A DNA stretch of 64,000 bases from Lachnospiraceae bacterium (GTDB lineage Bacteria; Bacillota; Clostridia; Lachnospirales; Lachnospiraceae): the NCBI GenBank assembly GCA_024682075.1, contig JAIKZQ010000045.1, positions 1-64,000 on the forward strand. Direction: 5' to 3'. The position numbers and the translations under genes are program-made. Positions 7,300 through 16,041 of this stretch are shown here, piece after piece. Below the pieces are notes generated by a model, which saw nothing but the letters and a program-made list of their open reading frames with translations, made no database searches and was not told the DNA's origin. Within the stretch, counting starts at the first letter, position 1; every line of letters starts with the position of its first letter.

Positions 7300-7983
7300 T
7301 TACTTACTTGAAGTAGGTAGGAAAGGAATAAGTGCGCTTGCAAGAGCGGATACGGGCATGGACTGTAACCAGATGTGTCCGGGACCGGAAACAACCGTGT
7401 TGAAGAGTCCTTCGCCGCCGAGAAGAGCGTTCTTAAGGCCGGGAACGGTCTGAACGTCGACTGTGCAGCTGTCGGTCATTGCTGCAAGATAGCCTGTGTC
7501 GACAACCATGCTCTGACCTGCCTGTAATTCATACTCTTTGATATATCCGTCAAACTCAAGGAAAGCGGTTCCCTGACCTGAAAGCTTCTGCATAACAAAG
7601 CCTTCGCCGCCGAATAAACCGGAGCCTAACTTCTTCTGGAAGAATACGGAAAGCTCAACACCTGCGGAAGATGCAAGGAATGCGGACTTCTGCGCAACGA
7701 TCTCCTGTCCGGGAGCGATCTCGAATGCTCTGATGCATCCGGGGAAGCTTGATGCGAATGCGATGGTTCCGTTTCCGCCTTCAGCGGTGTACTTGTTCTG
7801 GAATAAGCTCTCACCTGAGAAAGCTCTGCCGAGCATCTTGCCGATTCCGCCGCCGGAAGTGGTATCCATCTTCATGTTGGGTGTCATCCAGCTCATAGCG
7901 CCTTTCTCGGTGATAAGAGTCTCGCCTGCTTCAACTTCGCAGATGACAACGGGTAAGGGTTCGCCCTCAATACTGTACCTCAT
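7300..7983 (-). CDS. TIGR00266/AIM24-family protein
   Basis: This 227-aa protein is rich in glycine-containing beta repeats, typical of the TIGR00266 (AIM24-like) family: EVEAGETLITEKGAMSWM near the N-terminus, then FFQKKLGSGLFGGEGFVMQKLSG and a GPGHIWLQS motif near the C-terminus. No catalytic motif or membrane segment is visible. The family is widespread in bacteria with no agreed function. The start is ATG 7983, with AGGAGGA 8 bases upstream. It is a single gene between terminators and divergent from rsmI. Confidence 0.85.
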   Translation of the reverse strand: MRYSIEGEPLPVVICEVEAGETLITEKGAMSWMTPNMKMDTTSGGGIGKMLGRAFSGESLFQNKYTAEGGNGTIAFASSFPGCIRAFEIAPGQEIVAQKSAFLASSAGVELSVFFQKKLGSGLFGGEGFVMQKLSGQGTAFLEFDGYIKEYELQAGQSMVVDTGYLAAMTDSCTVDVQTVPGLKNALLGGEGLFNTVVSGPGHIWLQSMPVSALASALIPFLPTSSK

Positions 7984-8092
7984 AAAAATTCCTCCTAAAT
8001 AGTTTTTTGCCATTAAATAGCATACATCTATAATTTTATTTCGCGAAAATCGTTTGTCAATTGAAATAAGTAATGAATATTGCGCCGAAATC

Positions 8093-8121
8093 TTGTTTGT
8101 TTTGCTGACTGTGGTTATAGT
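8093..8121 (+). promoter_or_regulatory. Promoter of rsmI
   Basis: TTGTTT (8093-8098), 17-bp spacer, TATAGT (8116-8121), 31 bases before the rsmI start codon. Confidence 0.6.
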
Positions 8122-8151
8122 AGAAGAAACGGAAACAACAAGAGGCACTTT

Positions 8152-9021
8152 ATGGCAGGAATATTATATGTGGTGGCAACACCGATAGGAAATCTAAACG
8201 ACATGACGCCCCGAGGGATACAGGTGTTAAAGGACGTGGACCTGATAGCGGCGGAGGATACCCGAAACACGATGAAACTCCTTGCCCATTTTGACATCCA
8301 CACTCCCATGACGGCGAACCACAAATTCAACGAGCATACCGCGGTTTCGGGCCTTCTTTCGAAGCTCCTTGAAGGAAAGAATATCGCAGTGGTTTCCGAC
8401 GCGGGCACTCCCTGCATAAACGATCCGGGATATGTGCTCATAAAGGCAGCAGCAAAGGCCGGTGTACAGGTCATCGGCGTTTCGGGCGCATGCGCTGCGG
8501 TAACGGCGGTATCCGCCTCAGGCCTTTGCGCCGATACCTTCAGATTCATGGGCTTTTTCCCCAGGGAGAAGAAGGATGCCCTTGCCATCACCGACAGGAT
8601 AAAGAACGCGGACAAGGACCTTTACATCTTCTACGAATCCCCCAAGCGCATAAAGGATACCATGAAGATCATAGCCGACGAACTTCCCACGGCTGAGGCG
8701 GCATTGTGCAACGACCTTACCAAGGCCCATGAGCGCATCTACAGAGGCACTCCCGCGGAAGTCCTTGCGGAACTTGAAGCCAATCCCAATGCCGAGAAGG
8801 GCGAGTACGCATTGTTGTTCTATTATGATCCCGGAGAAACAACACGGGAGCCGGAAGATGGGGACAACGCCATATCTTTGGAGGCTCTGCTGGTGGACTG
8901 TATCGTGAAAAACGGCTGCACCATGAAGGAAGCCATTGCCGCACTTGCGGCGGACAAGGGGATCGAGGCGGGAAAGAAGGAGATCTACGCCGCTTCCCTT
9001 AACTTAAAGGAACTGTTTTAG
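8152..9021 (+). CDS. rsmI: 16S rRNA (cytidine-1402-2'-O)-methyltransferase
   Basis: This 289-aa SAM-dependent tetrapyrrole-methylase-fold enzyme 2'-O-methylates C1402 of 16S rRNA in the ribosomal P-site. Diagnostic motifs are VATPIGNLNDMTPRG (8-22), AAEDTRNT (about 34-41) and VVSDAGTPCINDPG (about 83-96), followed by FRFMGFFPRE and FYESPKRI. Length is normal for the family. The start was set at ATG 8152, where homology begins; an earlier in-frame ATG at 8080 precedes the promoter. It is followed closely by argC but with 58 bases between. Confidence 0.95.
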   Translation: MAGILYVVATPIGNLNDMTPRGIQVLKDVDLIAAEDTRNTMKLLAHFDIHTPMTANHKFNEHTAVSGLLSKLLEGKNIAVVSDAGTPCINDPGYVLIKAAAKAGVQVIGVSGACAAVTAVSASGLCADTFRFMGFFPREKKDALAITDRIKNADKDLYIFYESPKRIKDTMKIIADELPTAEAALCNDLTKAHERIYRGTPAEVLAELEANPNAEKGEYALLFYYDPGETTREPEDGDNAISLEALLVDCIVKNGCTMKEAIAALAADKGIEAGKKEIYAASLNLKELF

Positions 9022-9079
9022 CCTTGCAAACACGGGCTTATAAGAATAAAATTAACGAAAAACAAAGACGGGAGAAGCC

Positions 9080-10024
9080 ATGACCAAAGTATTCATAGAC
9101 GGAAGCGAAGGTACCACGGGCCTTCGCATATTTGAAAGATTTGAAAAGAGAGACGATGTTGAGATCCTTAAGATAGATCCGGAACTCAGAAAGGATCCCG
9201 CAGAAAGAAAGCGACTCATCAATTCATCGGACATCACTTTCCTCTGCCTCCCCGATGCGGCGGCAATTGAGTCGGTGAGCCTGGTTGAGAATGAAAATGT
9301 GGTGATCATAGACACCTCCACCGCTCACAGAACGGAGGAAGGCTGGGCTTACGGCTTTGCCGAGCTTTCAAAGGAGCATCGTGACAGGATCGTAAACGGA
9401 AAGCGCATCGCAGTTCCGGGCTGTCACGCAACGGGCTTTATTTCACTTGTTTATCCTCTCGTTTCGGAAGGAATAATGCCGAAGGATTACCCCGTAAGCG
9501 CCTTTTCCCTCACCGGTTACAGCGGAGGCGGAAAGAAGATGATCGCAGCGTATGAGGCCGAGGACAAGGCAGACGAGCTTTTCGCTCCCAGAGAGTATGC
9601 CCTTTCCCAGAAGCATAAGCACTTAAAGGAAATGAAGGCGATCTGCGGACTTGACAGGGCACCCCTGTTTTCTCCCATCGTTGACGATTATTACAGCGGA
9701 ATGGTTGTAAGCGTTCCCATGTATACGGATATGCTTAAGAAGGATGCAACGGTTGAAAGCATCCATGAGATGTTCGTTAAATTCTATGAAGGAAGCCGTT
9801 TTGTTTCTGTGGCTCCTTTTGACGATCCCGTCTGCACCACCGGTTTCATCGCCGGCAATTCTCTTTCGGGATATGACGGACTTAAGATCTTTGTTACGGG
9901 AAATGAGGAACGTATTGTTGTTTCTTCCCAGTTTGACAATCTTGGCAAAGGTGCTTCCGGCGCCGCAATGCAGTGCATGAACCTGGTTCTTGGCTGCGAC
10001 GAGGCAAAGGGCCTCAATATCTGA
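9080..10024 (+). CDS. argC: N-acetyl-gamma-glutamyl-phosphate reductase, type 2
   Basis: This 314-aa enzyme performs the NADPH-dependent reduction of N-acetylglutamyl phosphate in arginine synthesis. The Rossmann start is DGSEGTTGLR (7-16), the catalytic cysteine is C115 in VPGCHATGF, and the SLTGYSGGGKKM block is conserved. The short length and the EGTTG start identify the type 2 ArgC group instead of the longer type 1. No other arg genes are nearby, which is unusual for argC in Clostridia. A Shine-Dalgarno-like GGGAGAAGCC precedes the ATG. The manC-like gene follows 14 bases later, suggesting a shared transcript. Confidence 0.93.
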   Translation: MTKVFIDGSEGTTGLRIFERFEKRDDVEILKIDPELRKDPAERKRLINSSDITFLCLPDAAAIESVSLVENENVVIIDTSTAHRTEEGWAYGFAELSKEHRDRIVNGKRIAVPGCHATGFISLVYPLVSEGIMPKDYPVSAFSLTGYSGGGKKMIAAYEAEDKADELFAPREYALSQKHKHLKEMKAICGLDRAPLFSPIVDDYYSGMVVSVPMYTDMLKKDATVESIHEMFVKFYEGSRFVSVAPFDDPVCTTGFIAGNSLSGYDGLKIFVTGNEERIVVSSQFDNLGKGASGAAMQCMNLVLGCDEAKGLNI

Positions 10025-10038
10025 TAAAGGGGATATGT

Positions 10039-11355
10039 ATGAATATTGTTATTCTGTCAGGCGGATCGGGAAAGAGGCTCTGGCCTCTTTCAAACGAGAT
10101 CCGTTCCAAGCAGTTTTTGAAATTGTTTAAGAAGCAGGAAGCCGGCGAAAACGGCGATGAATACGAATCAATGGTTGAGCGCATCTATCGCGGGATAAAG
10201 GAAGCAATGCCCGATGCCACCATCACCATCGCAACGGGTAAGAGTCAGGTTTCCGCCATAAAGAATCAGCTGGGCGACAATGTGTCGGTCTGCGTCGAAC
10301 CCGCAAGAAGGGACACCTTCCCGGCAATAGCCCTGGCCGCAAGCTATTTAAAAGACGAACTTTCCGTTAAGGAAGACGATCCGGTGGTGGTCTGCCCCGT
10401 AGACCCCTTTGTTGAAAAGGGCTATTTCGAGACCATAAAAAGAATGGGCGATGCAGTAAGCTTTGGTTCTTCAAACATATATCTCATGGGCATCAAGCCC
10501 TCATATCCCAGCGAGAAGTACGGCTACATCCTTACGGATGCTTCCGGTGCGGTTACCGGTTTCCGAGAGAAGCCCGATCTTCCCACGGCGGAGAAGTATC
10601 TTGCGGAGGGTGCCCTCTGGAACGGCGGTGTATTTGCTTTTAAACTGGGTTACATCCTAAAGAGGGCCCATTCCCTCATAGATTTCAGCGATTACAAGGA
10701 TCTTAAGGCAAAATACCCTGAGGTTACGAAGATCAGCTTCGACTACGCAGTAGTGGAAAAAGAAGAGAAGATCTCGGCCCTTATATTCGACGGGACCTGG
10801 AAGGATCTCGGAACCTGGAACACCCTTACCGAAGCCATGGAAACCACCTCCATCGGCAAGGTCGTTATGGACGATTCCTGTGAAAACACTCACATAATCA
10901 ACGAACTCAACATACCGGTTCTGGGGATCGGCTTAAAGGATATGGTGGTAGCCGCCAGCGCCGACGGTATCCTTGTTTCCGACAAGCACGGCTCAAGCTA
11001 CATGAAGCCCCTTGTTGAGACACTTAACGAGCCTGTAAAGTATGCGGAGAAATCCTGGGGAAGCTACGAAGTCATAGACGTGGAAAAAGAAAGCCTTACC
11101 ATCAAGGTTACCCTTCTTCCCGGACATAAGATGAACTATCATTCCCATGAGCACAGGGACGAAGTCTGGACAGTGATCGAAGGCTGCGGAAGCGTGATAA
11201 TAAACGGCGGTGCCACCAATGTGGGGCCGGGATATGTGGTAAAGATCCCCGCAGGAACAAAACATACCGTCATAGCCCGCACGAAGCTTGTTCTTATGGA
11301 AACCCAGCTGGGAAGCGAGATAAATGTGGCTGACAAGATCAAATACGACATGTAA
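10039..11355 (+). CDS. manC: Mannose-1-phosphate guanylyltransferase with C-terminal cupin
   Basis: This 438-aa two-part enzyme makes GDP-mannose. The N-terminal nucleotidyltransferase has ILSGGSGKRLWPLS (5-18), followed by EPARRDTFPA and the GYI..FREKP substrate region. The C-terminal mannose-6-phosphate isomerase type II cupin (about 345-435) has LPGHKMNYHSHEHRDEVW with metal-ligand histidines. Whether the cupin is an active isomerase cannot be told. The start is ATG 10039, preceded by AAGGGG. It lies 14 bases after argC and before galE, which has its own promoter. The product feeds mannose or fucose-type sugars into envelope polymers. Confidence 0.88.
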   Translation: MNIVILSGGSGKRLWPLSNEIRSKQFLKLFKKQEAGENGDEYESMVERIYRGIKEAMPDATITIATGKSQVSAIKNQLGDNVSVCVEPARRDTFPAIALAASYLKDELSVKEDDPVVVCPVDPFVEKGYFETIKRMGDAVSFGSSNIYLMGIKPSYPSEKYGYILTDASGAVTGFREKPDLPTAEKYLAEGALWNGGVFAFKLGYILKRAHSLIDFSDYKDLKAKYPEVTKISFDYAVVEKEEKISALIFDGTWKDLGTWNTLTEAMETTSIGKVVMDDSCENTHIINELNIPVLGIGLKDMVVAASADGILVSDKHGSSYMKPLVETLNEPVKYAEKSWGSYEVIDVEKESLTIKVTLLPGHKMNYHSHEHRDEVWTVIEGCGSVIINGGATNVGPGYVVKIPAGTKHTVIARTKLVLMETQLGSEINVADKIKYDM

Positions 11356-11386
11356 GCAACTTAAGATTTTCATAAGAGAATCATTC

Positions 11387-11415
11387 TTGATATCCACACT
11401 TTTTTGTAATACACT
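11387..11415 (+). promoter_or_regulatory. Promoter of galE
   Basis: TTGATA (11387-11392), 17-bp spacer, TACACT (11410-11415), about 40 bases before the galE start codon with its GGAGGA site. Confidence 0.6.
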
Positions 11416-11455
11416 TTGGTTTCACCGATAACAAACAGCAAATGGAGGACAGGAC

Positions 11456-12466
11456 ATGAAGATTCTTGTTACAGGCGGTGCCGGATATATCGGTTCGCAC
11501 ACAGTGGTAGAGCTGCAGAACGCAGGCTACGATGTAGTGGTAGTTGATAACCTTTCGAACTCAAATCCCGAGTCACTTAAGAGAGTGGCAAAGATCACGG
11601 GAAAGGACGTTCCTTTTTACGAGGCCGACATTCTTGACCGCGCAAAGATGAACGAGATACTGGATAAAGAAAAAGTGGACGCATGCATCCACTTCGCAGG
11701 ACTTAAGGCAGTGGGCGAATCCGTTGCAAAGCCCTGGGAATATTACGAGAACAATATCGCAGGTACCCTTACACTTGTGGATGTGCTGAGAAACCACGGG
11801 GTTAAGAACATCATCTTTTCTTCTTCCGCAACGGTTTACGGCGATCCCGCATTCATCCCCATCACGGAGGAATGCCCCAAGGGACAGTGCACAAACCCCT
11901 ACGGCTGGACCAAGTCCATGCTTGAGCAGATCCTTATGGATATCCAGAAGGCAGATCCCGAATGGAATGTGATCCTTCTTCGTTACTTTAACCCCATCGG
12001 TGCTCACAAGAGCGGCACCATCGGAGAGAACCCCAACGGTATCCCCAACAACCTGATGCCTTACATCACGCAGGTTGCGGTTGGCAAGAGAGATCACCTT
12101 ACCGTATTCGGAAACGACTACGATACTCCCGACGGAACGGGTGTCAGAGATTATATCCACGTTGTGGACCTTGCCATCGGACATGTTAAGGCCCTTAACA
12201 AGATCAAGGAAAAAGCAGGCCTTAAGATCTACAATCTGGGAACGGGTGTGGGCTACAGTGTTCTTGATATCATTAAGAACTTTGAAGAAGCAAGCGGAGT
12301 GAAGATCCCCTACGTCATCGGCGAGAGACGTTCGGGCGACATCGCCACCTGCTATGCAAGTGCCGCAAAGGCAAAAGAGGAGCTTGGCTGGGAAGCGCAG
12401 TACGGCATCAAAGAGATGTGCGCAGATTCCTGGAACTGGCAGAAGAACAACCCTGAAGGCTATTAA
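11456..12466 (+). CDS. galE: UDP-glucose 4-epimerase
   Basis: This 336-aa short-chain dehydrogenase fold enzyme interconverts UDP-glucose and UDP-galactose. It has the NAD motif GGAGYIGSH (7-15), the SSSATVYGD block with the catalytic Ser, and the YxxxK pair in NPYGWTKSM. The GalE-specific [10 protein letters not shown] and [14 protein letters not shown] blocks follow. Length is standard. It has its own promoter and Shine-Dalgarno (GGAGGAC), and ends in a strong terminator. UDP-galactose from this enzyme is the substrate of the UDP-galactopyranose mutase encoded at 21761. Confidence 0.97.
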   Translation: MKILVTGGAGYIGSHTVVELQNAGYDVVVVDNLSNSNPESLKRVAKITGKDVPFYEADILDRAKMNEILDKEKVDACIHFAGLKAVGESVAKPWEYYENNIAGTLTLVDVLRNHGVKNIIFSSSATVYGDPAFIPITEECPKGQCTNPYGWTKSMLEQILMDIQKADPEWNVILLRYFNPIGAHKSGTIGENPNGIPNNLMPYITQVAVGKRDHLTVFGNDYDTPDGTGVRDYIHVVDLAIGHVKALNKIKEKAGLKIYNLGTGVGYSVLDIIKNFEEASGVKIPYVIGERRSGDIATCYASAAKAKEELGWEAQYGIKEMCADSWNWQKNNPEGY

Positions 12467-12473
12467 AAACACG

Positions 12474-12507
12474 AAGTCCCCGGACCGAAAGGCTCGGGGA
12501 CTTTTTT
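12474..12507 (+). terminator. Terminator of galE
   Basis: AAGTCCCCG (12474-12482) pairs with CGGGGACTT (12495-12503) and is followed by a T run. It touches the stop codon of the convergent small gene. Confidence 0.85.
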
Positions 12508-12772
12508 AAAGATCTTCTTCAAGGACCTGGATCTCTAAAAAATCAAAGGGAACGGAGTCGATGAAGGAATCGCCTGTAAATCTTGTTTTTGCGTTCTTCT
12601 TAAACTCTTTTATGTTCTTTTCAAGCCAGATGGGGTGGGACAGGTCAAATTCAACACAGATCTTATCTATGGCGGCATAGACCTTTTTTGTTCTGGTCAG
12701 ATCGGAATGATCCTCAACCGTCATATCGCGGAGCATGTGATTGTCTTTGAATTCTTTTGCCCAGATGCGCAT
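12506..12772 (-). CDS. Small conserved-looking hypothetical protein
   Basis: This 88-aa acidic and basic mixed protein is not recognised. It starts MRIWAKEFKDNHMLRD and includes HPIWLEKNIKEFKK and FIDSVPFDFLEIQVLEEDL at the end. No transmembrane span, signal peptide or metal motif is visible. The start ATG at 12772 has a clear GGGAGG 8-9 bases upstream, which supports it being a real gene. It is monocistronic, convergent with galE and divergent from the alarmone synthetase gene. Confidence 0.7.
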   Translation of the reverse strand: MRIWAKEFKDNHMLRDMTVEDHSDLTRTKKVYAAIDKICVEFDLSHPIWLEKNIKEFKKNAKTRFTGDSFIDSVPFDFLEIQVLEEDL

Positions 12773-12912
12773 TTTTGTATCCTCCCGTAAAAGCTTCAAA
12801 GAGATGATATCACAATTCGCGCAGATATGCCCCTTTGTTTTACTTTTTTATATTGATGTGCTATATTTATTTTGGTGCGTTGCATCATACTACAGATAAT
12901 TCCGGGGGAGAA

Positions 12913-13563
12913 ATGGAACCTTATTCAGAAACAAACCAGGTCGATACCTGGAATGAGCTGACCCTGGTATACAGGTCGGCGCTTAAGGAAATCAATACAA
13001 AATTCGAGATCTTAAACGATGAATTTCAGCAGGTTCATCAGTACAACCCCATTGAACATATCAAGGCAAGGCTGAAAACTCCCGAAAGCATCGTTAAGAA
13101 ACTTAAAAAATACGGAAAAGAATCCACCATTGAGAACATGGTCGCATATGTGAACGACATCGCAGGTATCCGCGTTATCTGCAGCTTTACCAGCGATATC
13201 TACAGGATCGCGGAAATGCTCTCGAACCAGTCGGACATAAAGGTAATCGAGGTCAAGGATTACATCAGTAATCCCAAGCCCTCGGGCTACAAGAGTTACC
13301 ACATGATCGTCACGATTCCCATCTTTTTGTCGGACCGGATCGTTGATACCATGGTGGAGATACAGATCAGGACCGTAGCCATGGATTTCTGGGCAAGTCT
13401 TGAACACAAGATAAACTACAAGTTCGAAGGAAACGTTCCCGATTACATCAGGGACGAACTCATAGCCTGCGCAAGCATGGTCTCCCTTCTTGACGACAGA
13501 ATGCTGTCCTTAAATGAGGAAGTCCGCAAGCTTGAAGCGGCGGGTAAGAATAAAGAAGAATAG
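12913..13563 (+). CDS. Small alarmone synthetase (RelA/SpoT domain, (p)ppGpp synthetase)
   Basis: This 216-aa single-domain (p)ppGpp synthetase is of the YjbM/YwaC (RelQ/RelP) class, without the HD hydrolase, TGS or ACT domains of long RelA. Conserved features are the substrate-binding KLKKYGKES, the NDIAGIRVICSF core (acidic Asp, Arg), PSGYKSYHM and VEIQIRTVAMDFWASLEHKINYK, which holds the catalytic Glu. A short helical C-terminal tail suits the tetramer seen in the family. The start was placed at ATG 12913, preceded by GGGGGAG; earlier in-frame ATGs lack such a site. It is followed 17 bases later by a coiled-coil membrane protein, probably co-transcribed. Confidence 0.92.
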   Translation: MEPYSETNQVDTWNELTLVYRSALKEINTKFEILNDEFQQVHQYNPIEHIKARLKTPESIVKKLKKYGKESTIENMVAYVNDIAGIRVICSFTSDIYRIAEMLSNQSDIKVIEVKDYISNPKPSGYKSYHMIVTIPIFLSDRIVDTMVEIQIRTVAMDFWASLEHKINYKFEGNVPDYIRDELIACASMVSLLDDRMLSLNEEVRKLEAAGKNKEE

Positions 13564-13580
13564 TGTTCGGAGGAAAAACA

Positions 13581-14135
13581 ATGGACGGATTTATGGATAA
13601 ACTTGCGCAGAAGTTCGGGTCTCAGGACGTGATCCGCGCAAATTCCGAAGCGGAGGCAAGGGAACTTGAGGCTGCCAAGGAAGCGGTTAAAGAATATGAA
13701 AACATTCTTTCCGAGGTAAGACGCCTTAACTTAAAGGGTGTTGAGACCAACGAAATGACTGCCCAGCTTGTTCAGGCAAGTATCGAGAAACTTGACGCAT
13801 ACAGAGCCGACGGCGCAGGTAAGGATTATACCGAAGATATACAGAAGATAAGCGACTCCGTATCTCAAAGCGCCGAGAGCACCTCTTCTTTATTAAAGGA
13901 GCAGGAGGAATTCATTCACAAAGAGAATGTCCGCGTTTACAGAAACGTTCAGGCAGCAGTGGTTGAGGAGTTAAAGGCTCAGACCGAAACCCTCGCAGCT
14001 CAGAATGCAGAGCTTAAGAAGAAGGTAAAAGGTATCAAGCCCATCGCCATCATCGCTCTTGTTTTCAGCGGACTTACTTTTCTTGCTACCGCTCTTTTGA
14101 CTGCGGTAAATGTTTTCGGAGTTAAACTGTTCTGA
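13581..14135 (+). CDS. Coiled-coil protein with C-terminal membrane anchor
   Basis: This 184-aa protein is not matched to a named family. It is Glu/Lys/Ala rich and predicted coiled coil across most of residues 20-145. A single hydrophobic span near residues 153-178 (IIALVFSGLTFLATALLTAV) gives a tail-anchored topology. The start is ATG 13581, with GGAGG 8 bases upstream; a GTG at 13563 was not used. It lies 17 bases after the alarmone synthetase and just before the flavin reductase gene, so it probably shares their transcript. The pairing suggests a membrane scaffold or partner for alarmone signalling, but this is only inference. Confidence 0.75.
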   Translation: MDGFMDKLAQKFGSQDVIRANSEAEARELEAAKEAVKEYENILSEVRRLNLKGVETNEMTAQLVQASIEKLDAYRADGAGKDYTEDIQKISDSVSQSAESTSSLLKEQEEFIHKENVRVYRNVQAAVVEELKAQTETLAAQNAELKKKVKGIKPIAIIALVFSGLTFLATALLTAVNVFGVKLF

Positions 14136-14136
14136 T

Positions 14137-14700
14137 ATGGCCAAAGTTGATTTTAAACCCGGCAACATGCTTTACCCCCTTCCGGTGGTAATGGTGTCCG
14201 TCCGGGATAATTCAGGAAAAACAAACATCATCACCATAGCCTGGGCAGGGACCATCAATTCAGATCCCGCCATGGTCTCGATATCCGTGCGCAAGTCCAG
14301 ATTCTCCTACGAAATGCTCATGGAATCCGGGGAGTTCTGCGTTAACTTAACCAACAGAGACCTTGTGCGTGCAACGGATCTCTGCGGCGTAAAGAGCGGA
14401 CGTGATGTTGATAAATGGAAAGAAGCGGGTCTTACCCCGGGAGAGTGCAGTGTCATAAAGGCACCTCTCATCATGGAAAGCCCCGTGAACATCGAGTGTC
14501 GGGTGACAAAGACCGAGGACCTGGGTTCCCACACCATATTCTACGGTGAAGTGGTTGCGGTCCATGCGGATGAAAGCCTGATGGATGATAAGAATGTTTT
14601 TCATTTTGAAAAGAGTGACCCCATAACCTACTCCCACGGAAGGTACTACACTTTGGGCGAGGAACTGGGTAAGTTCGGTTACTCCGTAAAAAAGAAATGA
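14137..14700 (+). CDS. Flavin reductase-like FMN-binding protein
   Basis: This 187-aa split-barrel flavin-binding protein has the usual family blocks PLPVVMVSVRD, NIITIAWAGTINSDPAMVSISVR and GEFCVNLTN near the N-terminus, and HFEKSDPITYSHGRYYTLGE near the C-terminus. Family members bind FMN and reduce it with NAD(P)H or act as electron-transfer proteins; the partner here is unknown. The ATG at 14137 follows the previous stop codon by one base, implying co-translation with the coiled-coil gene. A hairpin terminator follows. Confidence 0.88.
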   Translation: MAKVDFKPGNMLYPLPVVMVSVRDNSGKTNIITIAWAGTINSDPAMVSISVRKSRFSYEMLMESGEFCVNLTNRDLVRATDLCGVKSGRDVDKWKEAGLTPGECSVIKAPLIMESPVNIECRVTKTEDLGSHTIFYGEVVAVHADESLMDDKNVFHFEKSDPITYSHGRYYTLGEELGKFGYSVKKK

Positions 14701-14707
14701 TCACTGC

Positions 14708-14742
14708 GCGGGCCAAAGGAAATTCTTTGCCCGCCTTTTTTT
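14708..14742 (+). terminator. Terminator after the flavin reductase gene
   Basis: GCGGG and CAAAG (14708-14718, one bulged C) pair with CTTTG and CCCGC (14725-14734), followed by seven Ts. It ends only 6 bases before the dinB start codon. Confidence 0.8.
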
Positions 14743-14748
14743 GCAAAA

Positions 14749-15969
14749 ATGGACAGGATCTTTTTTCACATCGATGTAAATTCGGCCTTCTTAAGCTGGA
14801 GTGCCATATACAGGTTAAGGCAGGGTGATACCGTGGACCTTCGTACCGTACCGTCCATTGTGGGCGGTGACAGGGAAAAACGACACGGTATTGTTTTGGC
14901 GAAATCGATTCCCGCCAAGAAATACGGGATCGAGACCGCCGAGCCCATCGTCAATGCATTCAGGAAATGTCCGACATTGATAAATGTTGAAGCGAACCAT
15001 GAGTTCTATCGGGAGATGAGCCATGCCTTGATGGACTATTTACGAACTGTCTCTCCCGATATTGAGCAGGCAAGTGTCGATGAGTGTTACATGGATTTTA
15101 CTCCCGTGAGTCATATGTATGAGTCACCGAAGGCCTGTGCCGATATGATAAGGGCTGAAGTTTATGCCCGTTTCGGCTTCACTGTTAACGTGGGCATATC
15201 CGACCGAAAGGTCCTTGCCAAGATGGCTTCGGATTTTTCAAAGCCCGATAAGACACATACCCTTTACTGCAGCGAGATAAGGGAGAAGATGTGGCCTCTG
15301 CCCATAGGAGACCTGTTTCTTTGCGGAAAGAGTGCGGTTGTGACCTTCAAAAAACTGGGGATCGAGACCATAGGTGATCTCGCTTGTTTTGACAGAAATG
15401 TCATTAATTCAAATCTTAAGAGTCACGGGGATCTTCTGTGGCGTTTTGCAAACGGTATAGACGATTCCGCTGTTGTTACGGAACCGCCGGAGACGAAGGG
15501 CGTCGGCAATTCAACCACCGTGGATCATGATGTTACGGACAGGGATGAGGCTGTAAGGGTTCTCGGGATTCTTTCCGAAAGCGTTGCCGGAAGGCTTAAG
15601 AAACACGGCTTCAGAACCTCTCTGGTTACCGTGGAGATCAAATACGCCACCTTTAAAAGTGTTTCAAGACAGAAGATGTTAAGGGACCCGGTCTGCACCG
15701 CAAAGTCCATCCATGAAGCCGCGATCTCACTTTTTGACGACCTTTGGAACAAGGATCCCATAAGGCTTCTGGGGATAAGAACGTCCAAACTTACAGATGA
15801 AAGCGAGCCTGTTCAGCTCAGTCTTTTCGATACCTTTGAAGACGGGGGAGCAACCGTTGAACCTCACGACACGGAGAAACAGAAGAAGCTGGAAGAAGCC
15901 CTTGCTTCCATTAAGGAAAAGTACGGAAGGGATGCGGTGGTGAAGGGCACGAATTTACGCTCGCCTTGA
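14749..15969 (+). CDS. dinB: DNA polymerase IV (DinB)
   Basis: This 406-aa Y-family polymerase is the second one in the window. N-terminal FFHIDVNSAFLSWSA holds the catalytic Asp, and ASVDECYMDFTP holds the second acidic pair. The little finger region spans about 235-350 (GNSTTVDHDVTDRDEAVR), and VQLSLFDTF is a beta-clamp motif. It differs from the 612 gene in lacking a YolD partner and a LexA box. The ATG sits directly after a terminator with only 6 bases between and no clear Shine-Dalgarno, so its promoter must lie inside or before that terminator; this is unresolved. Confidence 0.93.
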   Translation: MDRIFFHIDVNSAFLSWSAIYRLRQGDTVDLRTVPSIVGGDREKRHGIVLAKSIPAKKYGIETAEPIVNAFRKCPTLINVEANHEFYREMSHALMDYLRTVSPDIEQASVDECYMDFTPVSHMYESPKACADMIRAEVYARFGFTVNVGISDRKVLAKMASDFSKPDKTHTLYCSEIREKMWPLPIGDLFLCGKSAVVTFKKLGIETIGDLACFDRNVINSNLKSHGDLLWRFANGIDDSAVVTEPPETKGVGNSTTVDHDVTDRDEAVRVLGILSESVAGRLKKHGFRTSLVTVEIKYATFKSVSRQKMLRDPVCTAKSIHEAAISLFDDLWNKDPIRLLGIRTSKLTDESEPVQLSLFDTFEDGGATVEPHDTEKQKKLEEALASIKEKYGRDAVVKGTNLRSP

Positions 15970-15994
15970 CCGAAAGGCGGTTTGTTGCTACAAT
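15966..15994 (+). promoter_or_regulatory. Promoter of the M23 peptidase gene
   Basis: TTGACC (15966-15971, overlapping the dinB stop codon), 17-bp spacer, TACAAT (15989-15994), 48 bases before the start codon at 16042. Confidence 0.65.
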
Positions 15995-16041
15995 GAATCA
16001 GTTGAAGAGTACATGAGGGGCATGAACTCGGGTAAGGATAA

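Noticed and set aside
11573..12472. A 299-codon minus-strand frame opposite galE
   Set aside because: Galactose epimerase on the plus strand is unmistakable; the minus frame has no ribosome site, promoter or family resemblance.
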